A DNA stretch of 39,717 nt from Pirellulales bacterium (lineage in GTDB: Bacteria > Planctomycetota > Planctomycetia > Pirellulales > Thermoguttaceae): NCBI GenBank assembly GCA_013360685.1, contig JABWBD010000017.1:1-39717 (forward strand). The letters run 5' to 3'. Positions 30,448 through 39,717 of this stretch are shown one piece after another; within the stretch, counting starts at the first letter, position 1, and each line of letters begins with the position of its first letter. A program made the position numbers and the translations under genes. The notes under the pieces were generated by a model. That model had not been told where the DNA came from, searched no databases, and saw only the letters and a list, made by a program, of their open reading frames with translations.

Positions 30448-33400
30448 CTACTCCCACCCGGCAAGAACCGCGTCGATGTTGTCAATGTCCGTCCTTTCGC
30501 TTGTGCCGCTCTTGCGGAGTTCAATCTTCTCAAACTGGTTCAGCCAGAGGAACTGGGCCGATTCCTTCAGGGGTACGTTGACCGGCGCGCCGTAAGTGAC
30601 CAGGTCCACCGCGGCATCCGTAACGACCGCCTTGTCCTGGCCGGCGCCGCCGAAGGCGTTAATCTCGTCGAACCCTTCGGCGGAATTGGCGAAGGTCCCC
30701 TTGGCGTTAAGTCCAGAAAGACTCACTTCGGCGGCCGTGCCGGCCAGCTCTTCGGTCCCAGCCGTGCCGGTGAGATTCGCGATGTCGCGGCCCAGTCTCG
30801 CCTCGGCGTGCACTTCGTCGAAGAGCCGGGCCCAGAGCCGATAGCCCGGACCTGTCAGCTCGGCAGTTACGCTTCCGGCCGTAAACGTGTCGTCCCGGCC
30901 CCCCGTGTCGCTGGCTCCGCTTGAGTCCGAGAAGAACGCCTTGTCCACGCCCGCGCCGGTGCTGTAGGCCATTACCGACGGGAAACCTGTCGCCTTGTTC
31001 GAGTAGGCCGGATTGGAGCTCGTGATCTGGACCGCAGTCGGGTTCCCGACGAGAGTATCGTCGCCGGGCGAGCCCTCCAACGTTACCGTATCCTCGGCCA
31101 TGTTGACGTTGACGCGTGTCGCCTCGACGCTCCCGAACCCGTAGCCCGTGAGCTTGTAGGCCGGAGTGATGAGCGTCGTCTCCAGCGGCCTGAGCTTGAG
31201 CGTGTCAGCGCCCGGCGTGTCCTGCACCAGGAGCGTGTCCGGTTTGTCCTTTCCGCCGCGCGCGTAGGCGGTGATCGTGTCAAAGCCTTCGGCGTTCCGC
31301 CAGGCACCGAGTGTAAGCATGCGGGTGGTGGTGGTCGTGGACTTCAACCAGTCGCCCTGCGGCGAGCCGCGGAAGATTACCTCGTCAGTCCCGTTGACGC
31401 CCAGCGCGGCCTTGCCGACGATCGTCGTGAATCCGTGCACGTTGTGGAGATATCCTTCCCCACTCACGCGTGCCCAGATCGAGAAGAATTCGAAGAGGTC
31501 GTCCCCCGGCGAGTCCCAGATCGTAGCCAAGTCGGCCCCGCCTCCGCCGCGCGCGTAGATCGTTTCGGCCCTGGCAAGAATGGACACACCGTCTCCGGTC
31601 ATCTGGCCTAGTCCCGGATGAGCCGTGTAGGTATTCACGTCCGGGCTGCCCAATACGGTGACGGTATCCTGGCCGCCCGCGCCGTCGTAGTCGGCCGATT
31701 CGATGTTTATCGCTGCCAGCGAATAGCTCTCGCCGGAGAACTTTCCAGAAGTGGGGTAGATCGTGGCGCTGTCTGGGCCGCTCGTGCCGATGAATTGAAG
31801 GTCGTCGCTGCCATCGAGGCCGTCCAAGGCGAAGGTGGTCGCCTCGTTTGCCGAGAAGTAATGATCTACGCCGTTGATGGTGATTTTGTAGCCCGAGGTC
31901 GCGTCGAAGCGGAACGAATCGCTCCGGGATGTGCCATAGACGGTGACGGTTGTCCCTTCGTGCTCGACAAGGTTGGCAAACCGCAGGTCCACGATCCCGC
32001 TGGTACCGTGGAGCCGGACAAAATAGTTCTCGCCGCTCTGGACGAGCCTCTGGAGTCGCTGTTTGCCCTCGGTCGCGGAAGATCTCTGCAAAGTTGCCAG
32101 CGACTGGTCGAAGAGCGTAAGTTCGACGTCCTCGCGGAGCGCCTCGACAATCAGCCATCCGTTACGGCTTGCCGGAAACTGATACCAAACGTCGCCGGCC
32201 GACAGATCTTGCTCTGGGATCGGAACGAAATCTACCGGCGCAAGCACGATCGGCGGGTCGTCTTGTGCAGCGACGTTCAGGACAAACGCGCTGCTGACGG
32301 TCCCCTCGCCATCGAACACAGTCACGGTGACGGTGGCGGTGCCGGCCCGATTGGCCGCCGGGGTGAGAAGGATGGTCCGGTTGGCGCCACTGCCCCCGAG
32401 GGCCAGATTGGCATCGGGCAGGAGTGCCTGATTGTTCGAAGCGGCCGTCACGACGAGCGAGGCAGCGGGTGTTTCCACGTCGCCGACGGAGAACGAGATC
32501 GGCCCGGTGGGCGTGTCCTCGCCGGTCGTCTGGTCTCCGATCGCGCTGATGGTGGGCAGATCGTTCTCCGCGGTGACCGACAGCACGAAGGTCTTGCTGG
32601 TCACCGCCGTCCCGTCCGAGACCGTCACCGTAACGGTTGCTGTGCCGAACTGGTTGGCAGACGGGGTGAGGAGGATGGTCCGGTTGGCTTCGCTGCCGCC
32701 CAGGACCAGATTGGCATTGGGAAGCAACGCCTGGTTACTCGAAGTGGCCGTCACGACCAAAGAGGCCGCCGCCGTCTCCACATCGCCGACGGAGAACGAG
32801 ATCGGCCCCTTGGGCATGTCCTCGCCGGTCGTCTGGTCGGCGATCGCGCTGATGGTGGGCAGATCGTTCTCTGCAGTGACCGTCAGCAAGAAGGCGTTGC
32901 TGGTCGCCGCCGTCCCGTCGGAGACCGTCACGGTGACGGTAGCGTTGCCTGACTGGTTGGCCGCCGGGGTGAGGAGAATCGTCCGGTTGGCGCCGCTGCC
33001 GCCCAGGACCAGATTGGCGTTGGGAAGCAGCGTCTGGTTACTCGAAGTGGCCGTCACGACCAAAGAGGCCGCCGCCGTCTCCACATCGCTGACGGAGAAC
33101 GAGATTGGCCCCTTGGGCACGTCCTCACCGGTCGTCTGGTCCGCGATTGCGCCAATAGTGGGCAGATCGTTCTCCGCGGTGACCGTCAGCAAGAATGTCC
33201 TGCTGGTCGCCGCCGTCCCGTCCGAGACTGTCACCGTGACGGTTGCCGTGCCTGACTGGTTGGCCGCCGGGGTGAGGAGGATCGTCCGGTTGGCGCCGCT
33301 GCCGCCGAGGACCAGATTGGCATTGGGAAGCAGTGCCTGGTTATTCGAAGTGGCCGTCACATTCAAAGAGGCCGTCGCCGTCTCCACATCGCCGACAGAG

Positions 33401-36400
33401 AACGAGATTGGCCCCTTGGGCACGTCCTCACCGGTCGTCTGGTCTGCGATTGCGCCAATAGTGGGTAGATCGTTCTCCGCGGTGACCGTCAGTAAGAACG
33501 TCTTGCTGGTCGCCGCCGTCCCGTCGGAGACGCTTACGGTTACGTCGGCGGTGCCTGACTGGTTGGCCGCCGGGGTGAGGAGGATGGTTCGGTTGGCGCC
33601 GCTGCCACCCAGGACCAGATTGGCATTGGAAAGCAGCGCCTCGTTACTCGAAGTGGCCGTCACGACCAAAGAGGCCGCCGCGGTCTCCACATCGCCGACG
33701 GAGAACGAGATTGGCCCCTTGGGAGTATCTTCACCGGTCGTCTGGTCTGCGATCGCGCTCATGGTTGGCGGATCGTTGGCGTCGGTAACGGTTATCGCAA
33801 ACGTGCTTTCGCACCACAGTCCTCCGCGATCGGTCGCGCGCACGCGGATCGAGTACATTGGCTTCGTTTCATAATCGAAACGATCTGCCGTGCGGAGAAC
33901 GCCGGTCGGGTCGAGCGTGAACGCCGCGTTGTCCGTGTCGCCAACGCCGGGCACGAGGCGGTAGGTATGCGTGTCGGCCGGCAAGTCAGGATCCGTGGCG
34001 GAGAGGGAGCCCACGGAGACTCCCGGCTCCTGGTTTTCGGCCACGCTCGCGTTGGAGAGTCCCATGCCAGTGGGGGCCTGGTTGAATTGGAAGTTGTCGA
34101 GGGCTGTCAATTCGGACTCGCTGAGATAGGCCGCGGCCTGGCCTCCGAAGCCATTGGCGGTAACCAAGACATTCGCTGCCGCCTGGGCTTCGGCGCGGGT
34201 CACACCCACAATCCGGTAATGTGCCAGACGGACCGTCTGCCCCGCCGGCACGGTGACGTTGTACGTCCATTCGATATTGTCGCCGCTGCGAAGAACGCTT
34301 GCCGGTGCCAGGCCCCGCACTCCGTGGATGTAGTGCACAACCGCGGGCGTTCCCGTGCCGTCGGCGTCGTCGGTGCCGATCCACTGGTCGGTGGTTTCGA
34401 TTTCCGTATCACCGTCGGACGTATTCCACACGATGGTGGCCGCGTCGGATCCCATGTTGCCCACGATACGGACGGTGGTCGTGAGCGGAGAGTCGGTCGG
34501 ATTGAAGAGTACATCGACCGTGCGGGCAAAGTCCTGGCTGCCTTGATCCGGCACGGTGACTTCCCGAAAGACGGTAAGGCCGCCAAGGGTCTGACTGGGC
34601 GTGATCACCGTTCGCCCGCCGTCCGTGGAGTTCTGCGCGCGAAGGCCCGGAGAGTATTCCGAGCCGCCGACCTGGAGCCGGCCAACCCCTTCGAAAAGGT
34701 TGCCCGCATCATCGATCAGTTGGCCGGTTCCGGGCCCGCCAATCTGTACGAGGAAACGTTGTCCGCCGGTCGAGGTGAGCGCAACGGGCGAGACCAGGAA
34801 CGGTCCCGACAGAATGCCCACAAGGCCATTGCTGTTCGCTGCCACCACGTCGAGCTGACTGTCGCCGTTGATATCGGCAACGTGCAGAGATTGGGGAGGC
34901 CCTCCGGCGGAAAGGAACGTGGGGGCCGCGAATCCGCCGGCGCCATCGCCAACGAGGATCGCAACCTGGCTGCTGTTCCGGTTCGTCACCGCGAGGTCGA
35001 TCTTGCCGTCGGCGTTGAGATCAGCGGCCCGGACGGACGCCTGCCAGGACGACGAACCGCCACTGGGTAGATTCTTGGCGACGCTGAAGCCGCCGGTGCC
35101 ATTGCCGGTCAGAACCGCCACCTGGGTTTGGGAGTGTGTGACGGCGAGATCGAGATCCCCATCACCGTCGAAGTCGGCCGTTGCGATCGACAACGGGTTG
35201 GCGCCCACCGCCACGGTGGTCACGGGGCCAAAGCCGCCGGCGCCGTTGCCCAGCAACACGCCTGCGTTGTTGCCGTAAAAGTTGAGCACGGCCAGGTCTT
35301 GGTGGCCGTCGAGATTGAAATCCCCCACGGCAAGTTCATGAGGTGTGCCGCCACCGCTGTAGAAAGGAGAAGCGGCGCCGAAACCTCCCAGTCCGTTACC
35401 CAACATTACATAGACGTTGTGCGGATGGGAGTTGACACACGCCAGATCGATCCGGCCATCTTCATTGAAGTCCGCCGCAACCAGGGAGTAGCCTGCGTAT
35501 CCAAAGGCGGTCAGGTCGCCGAAGCCGCCGGCACCGTTGCCCAGCCGTATGGTGAGGGCATTGCCGCTTATACTGTGGAGCACCGCCAGGTCAAGGTGGC
35601 CGTCGCCATTGAAGTCCTCAGCGACTAGAGAAGTCGGCATGCTACCGCCGCTGGGCATCGTCGTTGGCGACTGGAAGCCGCCGGAGCTATTGCCTAAGAA
35701 AACCGCCACCTTGCTCCACGAGGAAACATCGGCGACCGCGAGGTCCATCCTGCCGTCGGAGTTGAAGTCGCCGGTGGCGCTCCAGCCTGGGCTGTAGAGA
35801 CTGGTGCTCAATGTCGTCAAGCTGCCGCCGCGGCCGACGGCTACGAAGTCTCGGTAGTAATCCCCGCCGGGCGTGCCGTCTCCGTCGCCATCCAATGCGT
35901 TCTGACGCCCGAGCGCTCCTGCAGCCAGAAGCACGCTCACGGCCACGTTTCCGCCGTTCGTCGCCGCCAGGTCCAATTGGCCGTCACCATTGAAGTCACC
36001 CGTGGCCAATCCCATCACCGTCCAGCCGCCCAGTGCGAAAGATGCCGGCGAGCCGAATTCACCGGTACCACGGCCCGCAAGCACCGCAACGTTGGCGCTT
36101 TGGATGTTGGTTACCGCCAAATCCAAATGCCCATCCAGATTGAAGTCGGCACAGGCCAAATCGTATGCGGACGTCCCGCCGCTGGAGTAGGCAGTAGCCG
36201 TGCCAAGACCGCCGGCGCCGTTGCCCAGGAGCACCGCCACCTGGTTGCTTCCTGTCACGGCCAGGTCGACCAGGCCATCCTCGTTGATATCGCCGGTTGC
36301 GATCCGGTAAGGGCTGGTCAATCCTGCCGCGTAAGCCGTGGCCGTTTCAAACCCACCCGCCCCGTTGCCCAGTAGAATGCCGATGTTGTTACTACTGCGG

Positions 36401-37353
36401 TTGGCGGCTGCGAGGTCGACCCGTCCGTCACGGTTGAAGTCCGCCGCAGCAACGTGATAGGGACTGCTGCCGCCGGTCGCGAACGTCGTCACCGGAGCCA
36501 GTCCGCCGCTTTCTGCACCCAAGAGCACGCCCACGCCGCCCGAGTGAGCGATGGCGATGTCGAGCCGCCCGTCGCCGTTGAAGTCGGCGGCCGCCAGAGA
36601 GATGGGGGTGGAACCGCCACACGCATAGGTCGTTGCCGCTGCGAAGCCGCCGGAGCCGTTGCCCAGCAGCACGCTTACGTCATTTGTGGAGAGATTGACG
36701 GTAGCCAAGTCCAGAATGCCGTCGCCGCTGAAGTCTCCGGCAATCAGAGAATTCGGCCGCACCCCTCCGGCGGCGAAGGTGGTCGGTGCCGAAAACGCCC
36801 CCGATCCGCTGCCGAGCAGGATGCCGACGAGGTTCTTATCTCGGTCCACCACAGCAAGGTCCAGACGCCCGTCTCGATTAAAATCGCCGGTGGCCACATC
36901 GGTCGGGTCGTTCCCGCCACTTCTGTAGGATGCGGCAGGCCCGAAGTGAGCCGGGAGGTCGGCGATCTTGTCACGAACCGTCAGGCGGTAAACGTCCTCG
37001 GCCAGCGGAGGCACGCTGAGAGTGACGGTGTTGGTTGCTGAATTGTACTGCGGGGAGACCGGGACGGACACGTCGTCGTCCGTGCCCAGCAACTCATCCG
37101 CGCCCGCCTTGACAAGGCGATAAGAGCTGGCGTTTTCCGCCCCGGTTACCGGCTCGCTGAAGGTTACGCCTATGGTCGTTGCCCCGGCGCAGGGCAAATA
37201 GGACTCGGCGTTCAAGTCCGGCCCGATTCCCGTGACCGTGGGCGGGGTCGTATCAGGCAACGACAACAGGCATCGCTCCTCAAGTGATTCCATCGCCAAT
37301 TTTTGTTGATAAGGGTTCCGCTTCGGGCGTCGGAAGAACGACTTCCATGTCAT
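30448..37353 (-). CDS. Giant surface protein: LEERCLLS, 14 FG-GAP repeats, cadherin-like, five 101-aa repeats
   Basis: A 2301-residue protein. It begins with a basic segment and LEERCLLS (24-31), the N-terminal signature of planctomycete extracellular proteins. Domains in order: an Ig-like domain (about 36-130); seven FG-GAP repeats with loops such as GDFNRDGRLDLA (about 138-480); a linker with LDGDGDGTPGG near 484; seven more FG-GAP repeats (about 510-865); an unassigned beta-rich domain (about 870-1085); a cadherin-like domain (about 1090-1193); five near-identical 101-residue repeats (about 1195-1699) beginning near SAIADQTTGED; and a PPC-like then Gly/Asp-rich C-terminal region ending DIDNIDAVLAGWE. 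It is probably exported and Ca-dependent, and involved in adhesion or the cell surface. Nothing in it looks enzymatic. The start ATG 37353 has no strong Shine-Dalgarno. Confidence 0.92.
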   Translation of the reverse strand: MTWKSFFRRPKRNPYQQKLAMESLEERCLLSLPDTTPPTVTGIGPDLNAESYLPCAGATTIGVTFSEPVTGAENASSYRLVKAGADELLGTDDDVSVPVSPQYNSATNTVTLSVPPLAEDVYRLTVRDKIADLPAHFGPAASYRSGGNDPTDVATGDFNRDGRLDLAVVDRDKNLVGILLGSGSGAFSAPTTFAAGGVRPNSLIAGDFSGDGILDLATVNLSTNDVSVLLGNGSGGFAAATTYACGGSTPISLAAADFNGDGRLDIAIAHSGGVGVLLGAESGGLAPVTTFATGGSSPYHVAAADFNRDGRVDLAAANRSSNNIGILLGNGAGGFETATAYAAGLTSPYRIATGDINEDGLVDLAVTGSNQVAVLLGNGAGGLGTATAYSSGGTSAYDLACADFNLDGHLDLAVTNIQSANVAVLAGRGTGEFGSPASFALGGWTVMGLATGDFNGDGQLDLAATNGGNVAVSVLLAAGALGRQNALDGDGDGTPGGDYYRDFVAVGRGGSLTTLSTSLYSPGWSATGDFNSDGRMDLAVADVSSWSKVAVFLGNSSGGFQSPTTMPSGGSMPTSLVAEDFNGDGHLDLAVLHSISGNALTIRLGNGAGGFGDLTAFGYAGYSLVAADFNEDGRIDLACVNSHPHNVYVMLGNGLGGFGAASPFYSGGGTPHELAVGDFNLDGHQDLAVLNFYGNNAGVLLGNGAGGFGPVTTVAVGANPLSIATADFDGDGDLDLAVTHSQTQVAVLTGNGTGGFSVAKNLPSGGSSSWQASVRAADLNADGKIDLAVTNRNSSQVAILVGDGAGGFAAPTFLSAGGPPQSLHVADINGDSQLDVVAANSNGLVGILSGPFLVSPVALTSTGGQRFLVQIGGPGTGQLIDDAGNLFEGVGRLQVGGSEYSPGLRAQNSTDGGRTVITPSQTLGGLTVFREVTVPDQGSQDFARTVDVLFNPTDSPLTTTVRIVGNMGSDAATIVWNTSDGDTEIETTDQWIGTDDADGTGTPAVVHYIHGVRGLAPASVLRSGDNIEWTYNVTVPAGQTVRLAHYRIVGVTRAEAQAAANVLVTANGFGGQAAAYLSESELTALDNFQFNQAPTGMGLSNASVAENQEPGVSVGSLSATDPDLPADTHTYRLVPGVGDTDNAAFTLDPTGVLRTADRFDYETKPMYSIRVRATDRGGLWCESTFAITVTDANDPPTMSAIADQTTGEDTPKGPISFSVGDVETAAASLVVTATSSNEALLSNANLVLGGSGANRTILLTPAANQSGTADVTVSVSDGTAATSKTFLLTVTAENDLPTIGAIADQTTGEDVPKGPISFSVGDVETATASLNVTATSNNQALLPNANLVLGGSGANRTILLTPAANQSGTATVTVTVSDGTAATSRTFLLTVTAENDLPTIGAIADQTTGEDVPKGPISFSVSDVETAAASLVVTATSSNQTLLPNANLVLGGSGANRTILLTPAANQSGNATVTVTVSDGTAATSNAFLLTVTAENDLPTISAIADQTTGEDMPKGPISFSVGDVETAAASLVVTATSSNQALLPNANLVLGGSEANRTILLTPSANQFGTATVTVTVSDGTAVTSKTFVLSVTAENDLPTISAIGDQTTGEDTPTGPISFSVGDVETPAASLVVTAASNNQALLPDANLALGGSGANRTILLTPAANRAGTATVTVTVFDGEGTVSSAFVLNVAAQDDPPIVLAPVDFVPIPEQDLSAGDVWYQFPASRNGWLIVEALREDVELTLFDQSLATLQRSSATEGKQRLQRLVQSGENYFVRLHGTSGIVDLRFANLVEHEGTTVTVYGTSRSDSFRFDATSGYKITINGVDHYFSANEATTFALDGLDGSDDLQFIGTSGPDSATIYPTSGKFSGESYSLAAINIESADYDGAGGQDTVTVLGSPDVNTYTAHPGLGQMTGDGVSILARAETIYARGGGGADLATIWDSPGDDLFEFFSIWARVSGEGYLHNVHGFTTIVGKAALGVNGTDEVIFRGSPQGDWLKSTTTTTRMLTLGAWRNAEGFDTITAYARGGKDKPDTLLVQDTPGADTLKLRPLETTLITPAYKLTGYGFGSVEATRVNVNMAEDTVTLEGSPGDDTLVGNPTAVQITSSNPAYSNKATGFPSVMAYSTGAGVDKAFFSDSSGASDTGGRDDTFTAGSVTAELTGPGYRLWARLFDEVHAEARLGRDIANLTGTAGTEELAGTAAEVSLSGLNAKGTFANSAEGFDEINAFGGAGQDKAVVTDAAVDLVTYGAPVNVPLKESAQFLWLNQFEKIELRKSGTSERTDIDNIDAVLAGWE
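32257..33771 (-). repeat. Five tandem 303-bp coding repeats
   Basis: The same DNA phrase (for example TGGGCAGATCGTTCTC on the plus strand) recurs at about 32554, 32857, 33160, 33463 and, diverged, 33766, an exact spacing of 303 bp, or 101 codons. The inner three units are nearly identical at the nucleotide level; the outermost two have drifted. All remain in frame. Each encodes a beta-rich unit from SAIADQTTGED through ANRTILLTPAANQ to FLLTVTAEN. Unequal recombination could readily change the copy number. Confidence 0.9.
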
Positions 37354-37771
37354 GGCATGTCTCGCGATGGTGGGGCTGGCTGATATCGTTGCGGCCGAAC
37401 AGTGACCGAGAGCAAGACGCTGGATCGACGATGAGTCTGCAGCCTCTGGGGCAGGCTTTGAGAAGAGAAGTTAGGGATCCTGGTGAGTTGATCCCACTCG
37501 GCTGCCCCGAAACGCTCCACAAAGGGCGCTACCGGTTGTATCGGTTTTTCCGGCCGTATGGGCTCATCCAAAACTTGAAGAATGAGAAGAATGACGGGTC
37601 ACCGCGAGGCAGCCGGCAAATTTTTGGGCGGAGATTGTCTATGAATCGCATCTGTTGTGTGCCGGTCATTTGCCGGGTAAGGTATGTGGCGAGGGCCTTT
37701 GACTTGCGGCCGCGCAAGAGATCGCGGAATCATGGCGCGTCGTGACAACGGACGAAAGGAGAGTGACCGTG
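37354..37771. other. Intergenic region between divergent giant-protein and lyase genes
   Basis: This 418-base stretch must hold the promoters for both divergent genes. I see no convincing -35/-10 pair. A short inverted repeat GGGATC...GATCCC near 37472-37494 is present. An open frame on the plus strand across most of it has no family features. AAAGGAGAG near 37756-37764 is the ribosome-binding site of the lyase gene. Confidence 0.5.
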
Positions 37772-39717
37772 ATGCCAACCGGGAAATCCATGGCTGGGAC
37801 GATTCTACTGGTCCTTTCAACGACACGGATCGCGTGGGTGCAGGAGGCTGCGGTTGCCAGTTTGCCGGCCCCGTCGCCCGCCGGTCCCGTCACGCTCGAG
37901 GCCGAGGCCGCCCAGCTCGACTCAAGCCGGATGGAAGTCGTCCAACAGGATACGTTCCCGAGCGAACGCGGCGTGTCCCTGAAGAAGGACGTGACCAGCA
38001 ACGTCGGTTCGCCCCAGACTTCGCCGGACTTGGTTTTCAAAGCGACGGCTTCGCGGGCCGGGCGTTACTGGATCCACACCCATGCCGCGGCCGATGCCAA
38101 GGGCGCCGAGGTCATGCGTCAGGCCGCGGCGAAAACCGCTTCGCTGCGCCTGATGATTTCGATCGACGGCAGCCGCCCGGTTTCGCGCGTCGTGTTTGTG
38201 CCGTGGAGTCAACCCGGAAGCTGCACCCAGGCCACCGGCAAGTTCGATCTCAGCGGCCGAGAGCAGGAGATCCGGGTTTGGCTGCCGGAAGGGGTCCGGC
38301 TCGATTACCTGCGGATCTCCCCCTACTCGCCGCCGAAAGTGCCCGCGGCAGCAGCCGAATACCGGCCCTCCATCGTGCCGCCCAAGTCCCGGCCGCGAAT
38401 CTGGGTCAACGAGCAGTCGCTGCCGCTGGTCCGCGCCAATCTTACTCAGGGCGAGAACGCGCCGCTCTGGGCACGGGTCCAGGAGCAGGCTGCCAGGCCC
38501 TTTACGTTCACGGCCGCCCCTGATACTGAGATCCGCCACAATGCCGCCCTGGAACGCGCAGCCGTCGTCAAGGCATTTACTTATCTGATGCAGGGCGACA
38601 GGGCGCGCGGACTTGAAGCGGTGGCGCTTGTCCGCGATTATCTGGCGGCGGTCGAGTTTGACAACCTTCTCGACATTACCCGCGAGATCGGCAGCGCCAT
38701 CTACTCGGGCTCGCTGGTCTACGACTGGTGCTACGACCTCTTGATGCCCGAGGACCGGGACAGCATCCGCAAGAACCTCCTGCGCCTGGCGGACGACATG
38801 GAAATCGGCTGGCCGCCCTTCCTGCAGATGGTCGTCAACGGCCATGGCAACGAAGCGCAAGTGGCCCGCGACCTGCTCTCGATGGCCATCGCCGTTTACG
38901 ACGAGGATCCCGTCCCCTACCGCTACTGTGCCTACCGGCTCCTCGAGGAGCTAGCGCCGATGCGGAAGTTCGAATACCAGTCGCCCCGTCACAACCAGGG
39001 AGTCAGTTACGGCCCCTATCGGTTCAATTGGGACTTGCACGCCGCCTGGCTCTTCCGCCGCATGACCGGCCAACCGGTCTTCGACGACAACATCGGCGGA
39101 GTCTACAAGTTCTGGTTGTACATGCGTTTGCCCGACGGTCAGATGCTCCGCGATGGCGACGGTTTTTCCGATGGCCGGCAAGTGAACCTCGGCCTCACCC
39201 CGCTGCTCAGCTATGCCTATACCGGCGACCCGATCGTCAAGGGCGATTTCCTCCGCCAGGACGGCATGGCGGGCGACCCGATCCCGATCCTTCTACTGAA
39301 CGACCCGGATCTGCCGGCGGAGAGGAGCCTCGCCTCGCTGCCGATGACCCTCGACTTCGGTCCGGTCCTCGGGTCGATGGTCGCCCGGACCGGATGGAAT
39401 CTCGATCCGGGCGCCCCGGACGTCGTCGTCGAGATGAAAGGCGGCGGCTATCACTTCGGCAACCACCAGCATGCCGATGCGGGTAGCTTTCAGATCTATT
39501 ACCGCGGCCTGCAAGCAGTCGACCTTGGCCAGTACCATTTCTACGGCACCCCCTACGATTCCAACTTCTGCAAACGCTCGATCTCGCACAGCATAATGCT
39601 GGTGGTCGATCCGGAGGAGAGGTTCGCGGGCACGATCTCCAATGACGGCGGCGCCCGCAACGTCCGCTCCTGTCCCCTGACTCCAGAGCAGGCGACGAGA
39701 GATCCAATGTTCGCCAA
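37772..39717 (+). CDS. Heparinase II/III-like polysaccharide lyase (3' end outside window)
   Basis: The frame is open from ATG 37772, with AAGGAGAG 8 nt upstream, to the window end: 648 codons without a stop. It has a weak signal peptide (AGTILLVLSTTRIAWV). An N-terminal beta-domain begins near PVTLEAEAAQLD, and an alpha-toroid follows (for example NGHGNEAQVARDLLSMAIAVYDE), with RHNQGVSYGPYRFNW carrying His407. A C-terminal beta-sandwich contains GNHQHADAGSFQIYYRG (His565, His567), the signature of heparinase II/III and related alginate-lyase-like enzymes. These cleave uronic-acid polysaccharides by beta-elimination. It may work with the sulfatase at 28942 on a sulfated uronan, although the giant surface gene lies between them on the other strand. 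Confidence 0.85.
   Translation, partial: MPTGKSMAGTILLVLSTTRIAWVQEAAVASLPAPSPAGPVTLEAEAAQLDSSRMEVVQQDTFPSERGVSLKKDVTSNVGSPQTSPDLVFKATASRAGRYWIHTHAAADAKGAEVMRQAAAKTASLRLMISIDGSRPVSRVVFVPWSQPGSCTQATGKFDLSGREQEIRVWLPEGVRLDYLRISPYSPPKVPAAAAEYRPSIVPPKSRPRIWVNEQSLPLVRANLTQGENAPLWARVQEQAARPFTFTAAPDTEIRHNAALERAAVVKAFTYLMQGDRARGLEAVALVRDYLAAVEFDNLLDITREIGSAIYSGSLVYDWCYDLLMPEDRDSIRKNLLRLADDMEIGWPPFLQMVVNGHGNEAQVARDLLSMAIAVYDEDPVPYRYCAYRLLEELAPMRKFEYQSPRHNQGVSYGPYRFNWDLHAAWLFRRMTGQPVFDDNIGGVYKFWLYMRLPDGQMLRDGDGFSDGRQVNLGLTPLLSYAYTGDPIVKGDFLRQDGMAGDPIPILLLNDPDLPAERSLASLPMTLDFGPVLGSMVARTGWNLDPGAPDVVVEMKGGGYHFGNHQHADAGSFQIYYRGLQAVDLGQYHFYGTPYDSNFCKRSISHSIMLVVDPEERFAGTISNDGGARNVRSCPLTPEQATRDPMFA

Noticed and set aside
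32257..33771. CRISPR-like array
   Set aside because: The repeat period is 303 bp, contiguous, in frame and protein-coding. There are no spacers of 30-40 bp.
31618..33874. Long plus-strand frames of 444 and 480 codons over the repeat region
   Set aside because: These are mirror readings of the 101-residue repeats of the giant minus-strand gene. They have no start signals or domain motifs, and their apparent repetitiveness simply copies the 303-bp array.
37284..37745. 153-codon plus-strand frame between the giant gene and the lyase gene
   Set aside because: It starts inside the giant gene, has no recognisable domain and would overlap both promoter regions. Probably chance.

Overview
The window looks like chromosomal DNA of a high-G+C planctomycete (Planctomycetota, probably a Pirellulales-type lineage). 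The evidence is family content. There is a giant surface protein with the LEERCLLS N-terminal signature, a Tat-exported Gfo/Idh/MocA oxidoreductase, a sulfatase, a formylglycine-generating-enzyme relic, and a Ser/Thr kinase with the usual planctomycete N-terminal extension. Taxonomy is inferred from these, not from a marker gene. I saw no rRNA, tRNA or CRISPR array.

Layout. (1) Positions 2-5327, + strand: a compact aromatic-acid module. It holds a HemN-like radical SAM protein (5' end outside the window), a chorismate-lyase-like protein, a flavin-dependent halogenase-like enzyme, a hotdog thioesterase, a five-helix DMT-type transporter and a PaaK-like AMP-forming ligase that overlaps the transporter gene. 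A plausible reading is that 4-hydroxybenzoate is made from chorismate, activated, perhaps halogenated, and exported or built into a larger product. (2) 5328-6238: mobile-element debris, namely a REP-like hairpin, the decayed 3' end of an IS4-family transposase and the first 25 codons of a REP-associated transposase. (3) 6239-16495, + strand: a carbohydrate-type catabolic region. It holds a Tat-exported oxidoreductase, a FucI/AraA-like isomerase, an FGGY kinase, two amidohydrolases, a class III aminotransferase, a TIM-barrel sugar isomerase and a nitrilase-family amidase. Three successive ATGA overlaps show that kinase, both amidohydrolases and aminotransferase are one translational unit. The first amidohydrolase has lost its metal ligands. 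A 127-bp MITE-like element with an 8-bp target duplication lies before the nitrilase gene.

(4) 16726-20773: a small basic protein, then on the minus strand a tungsten/molybdenum aldehyde:ferredoxin oxidoreductase-like enzyme and a secreted protein rich in Ca-binding-type D.D.DG loops. (5) 21170-25022: a Ser/Thr kinase converging on a GspE-type ATPase/CvpA-like pair. The ATPase has membrane helices in place of the usual N-terminal domain. (6) 25207-26326: relics of a formylglycine-generating enzyme and perhaps a helicase, then an intact STAS-domain protein. (7) 26454-39717: extracellular functions. These are a 718-residue secreted protein of unknown function, a sulfatase, a 2301-residue surface protein (two sets of seven FG-GAP blades, a cadherin-like domain, five 101-residue repeats) and, divergently, a heparinase II/III-like lyase cut by the window end. 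Sulfatase plus lyase suggests degradation of a sulfated polysaccharide.

Small palindromic repeats are scattered between genes. The most striking is built on ACGGAATGMATTCCGT, in several copies upstream of genes about 13 kb apart. The best candidates for an undescribed system are the isomerase-kinase-amidohydrolase pair-aminotransferase operon (region 3) and the halogenase/chorismate-lyase module (region 1).
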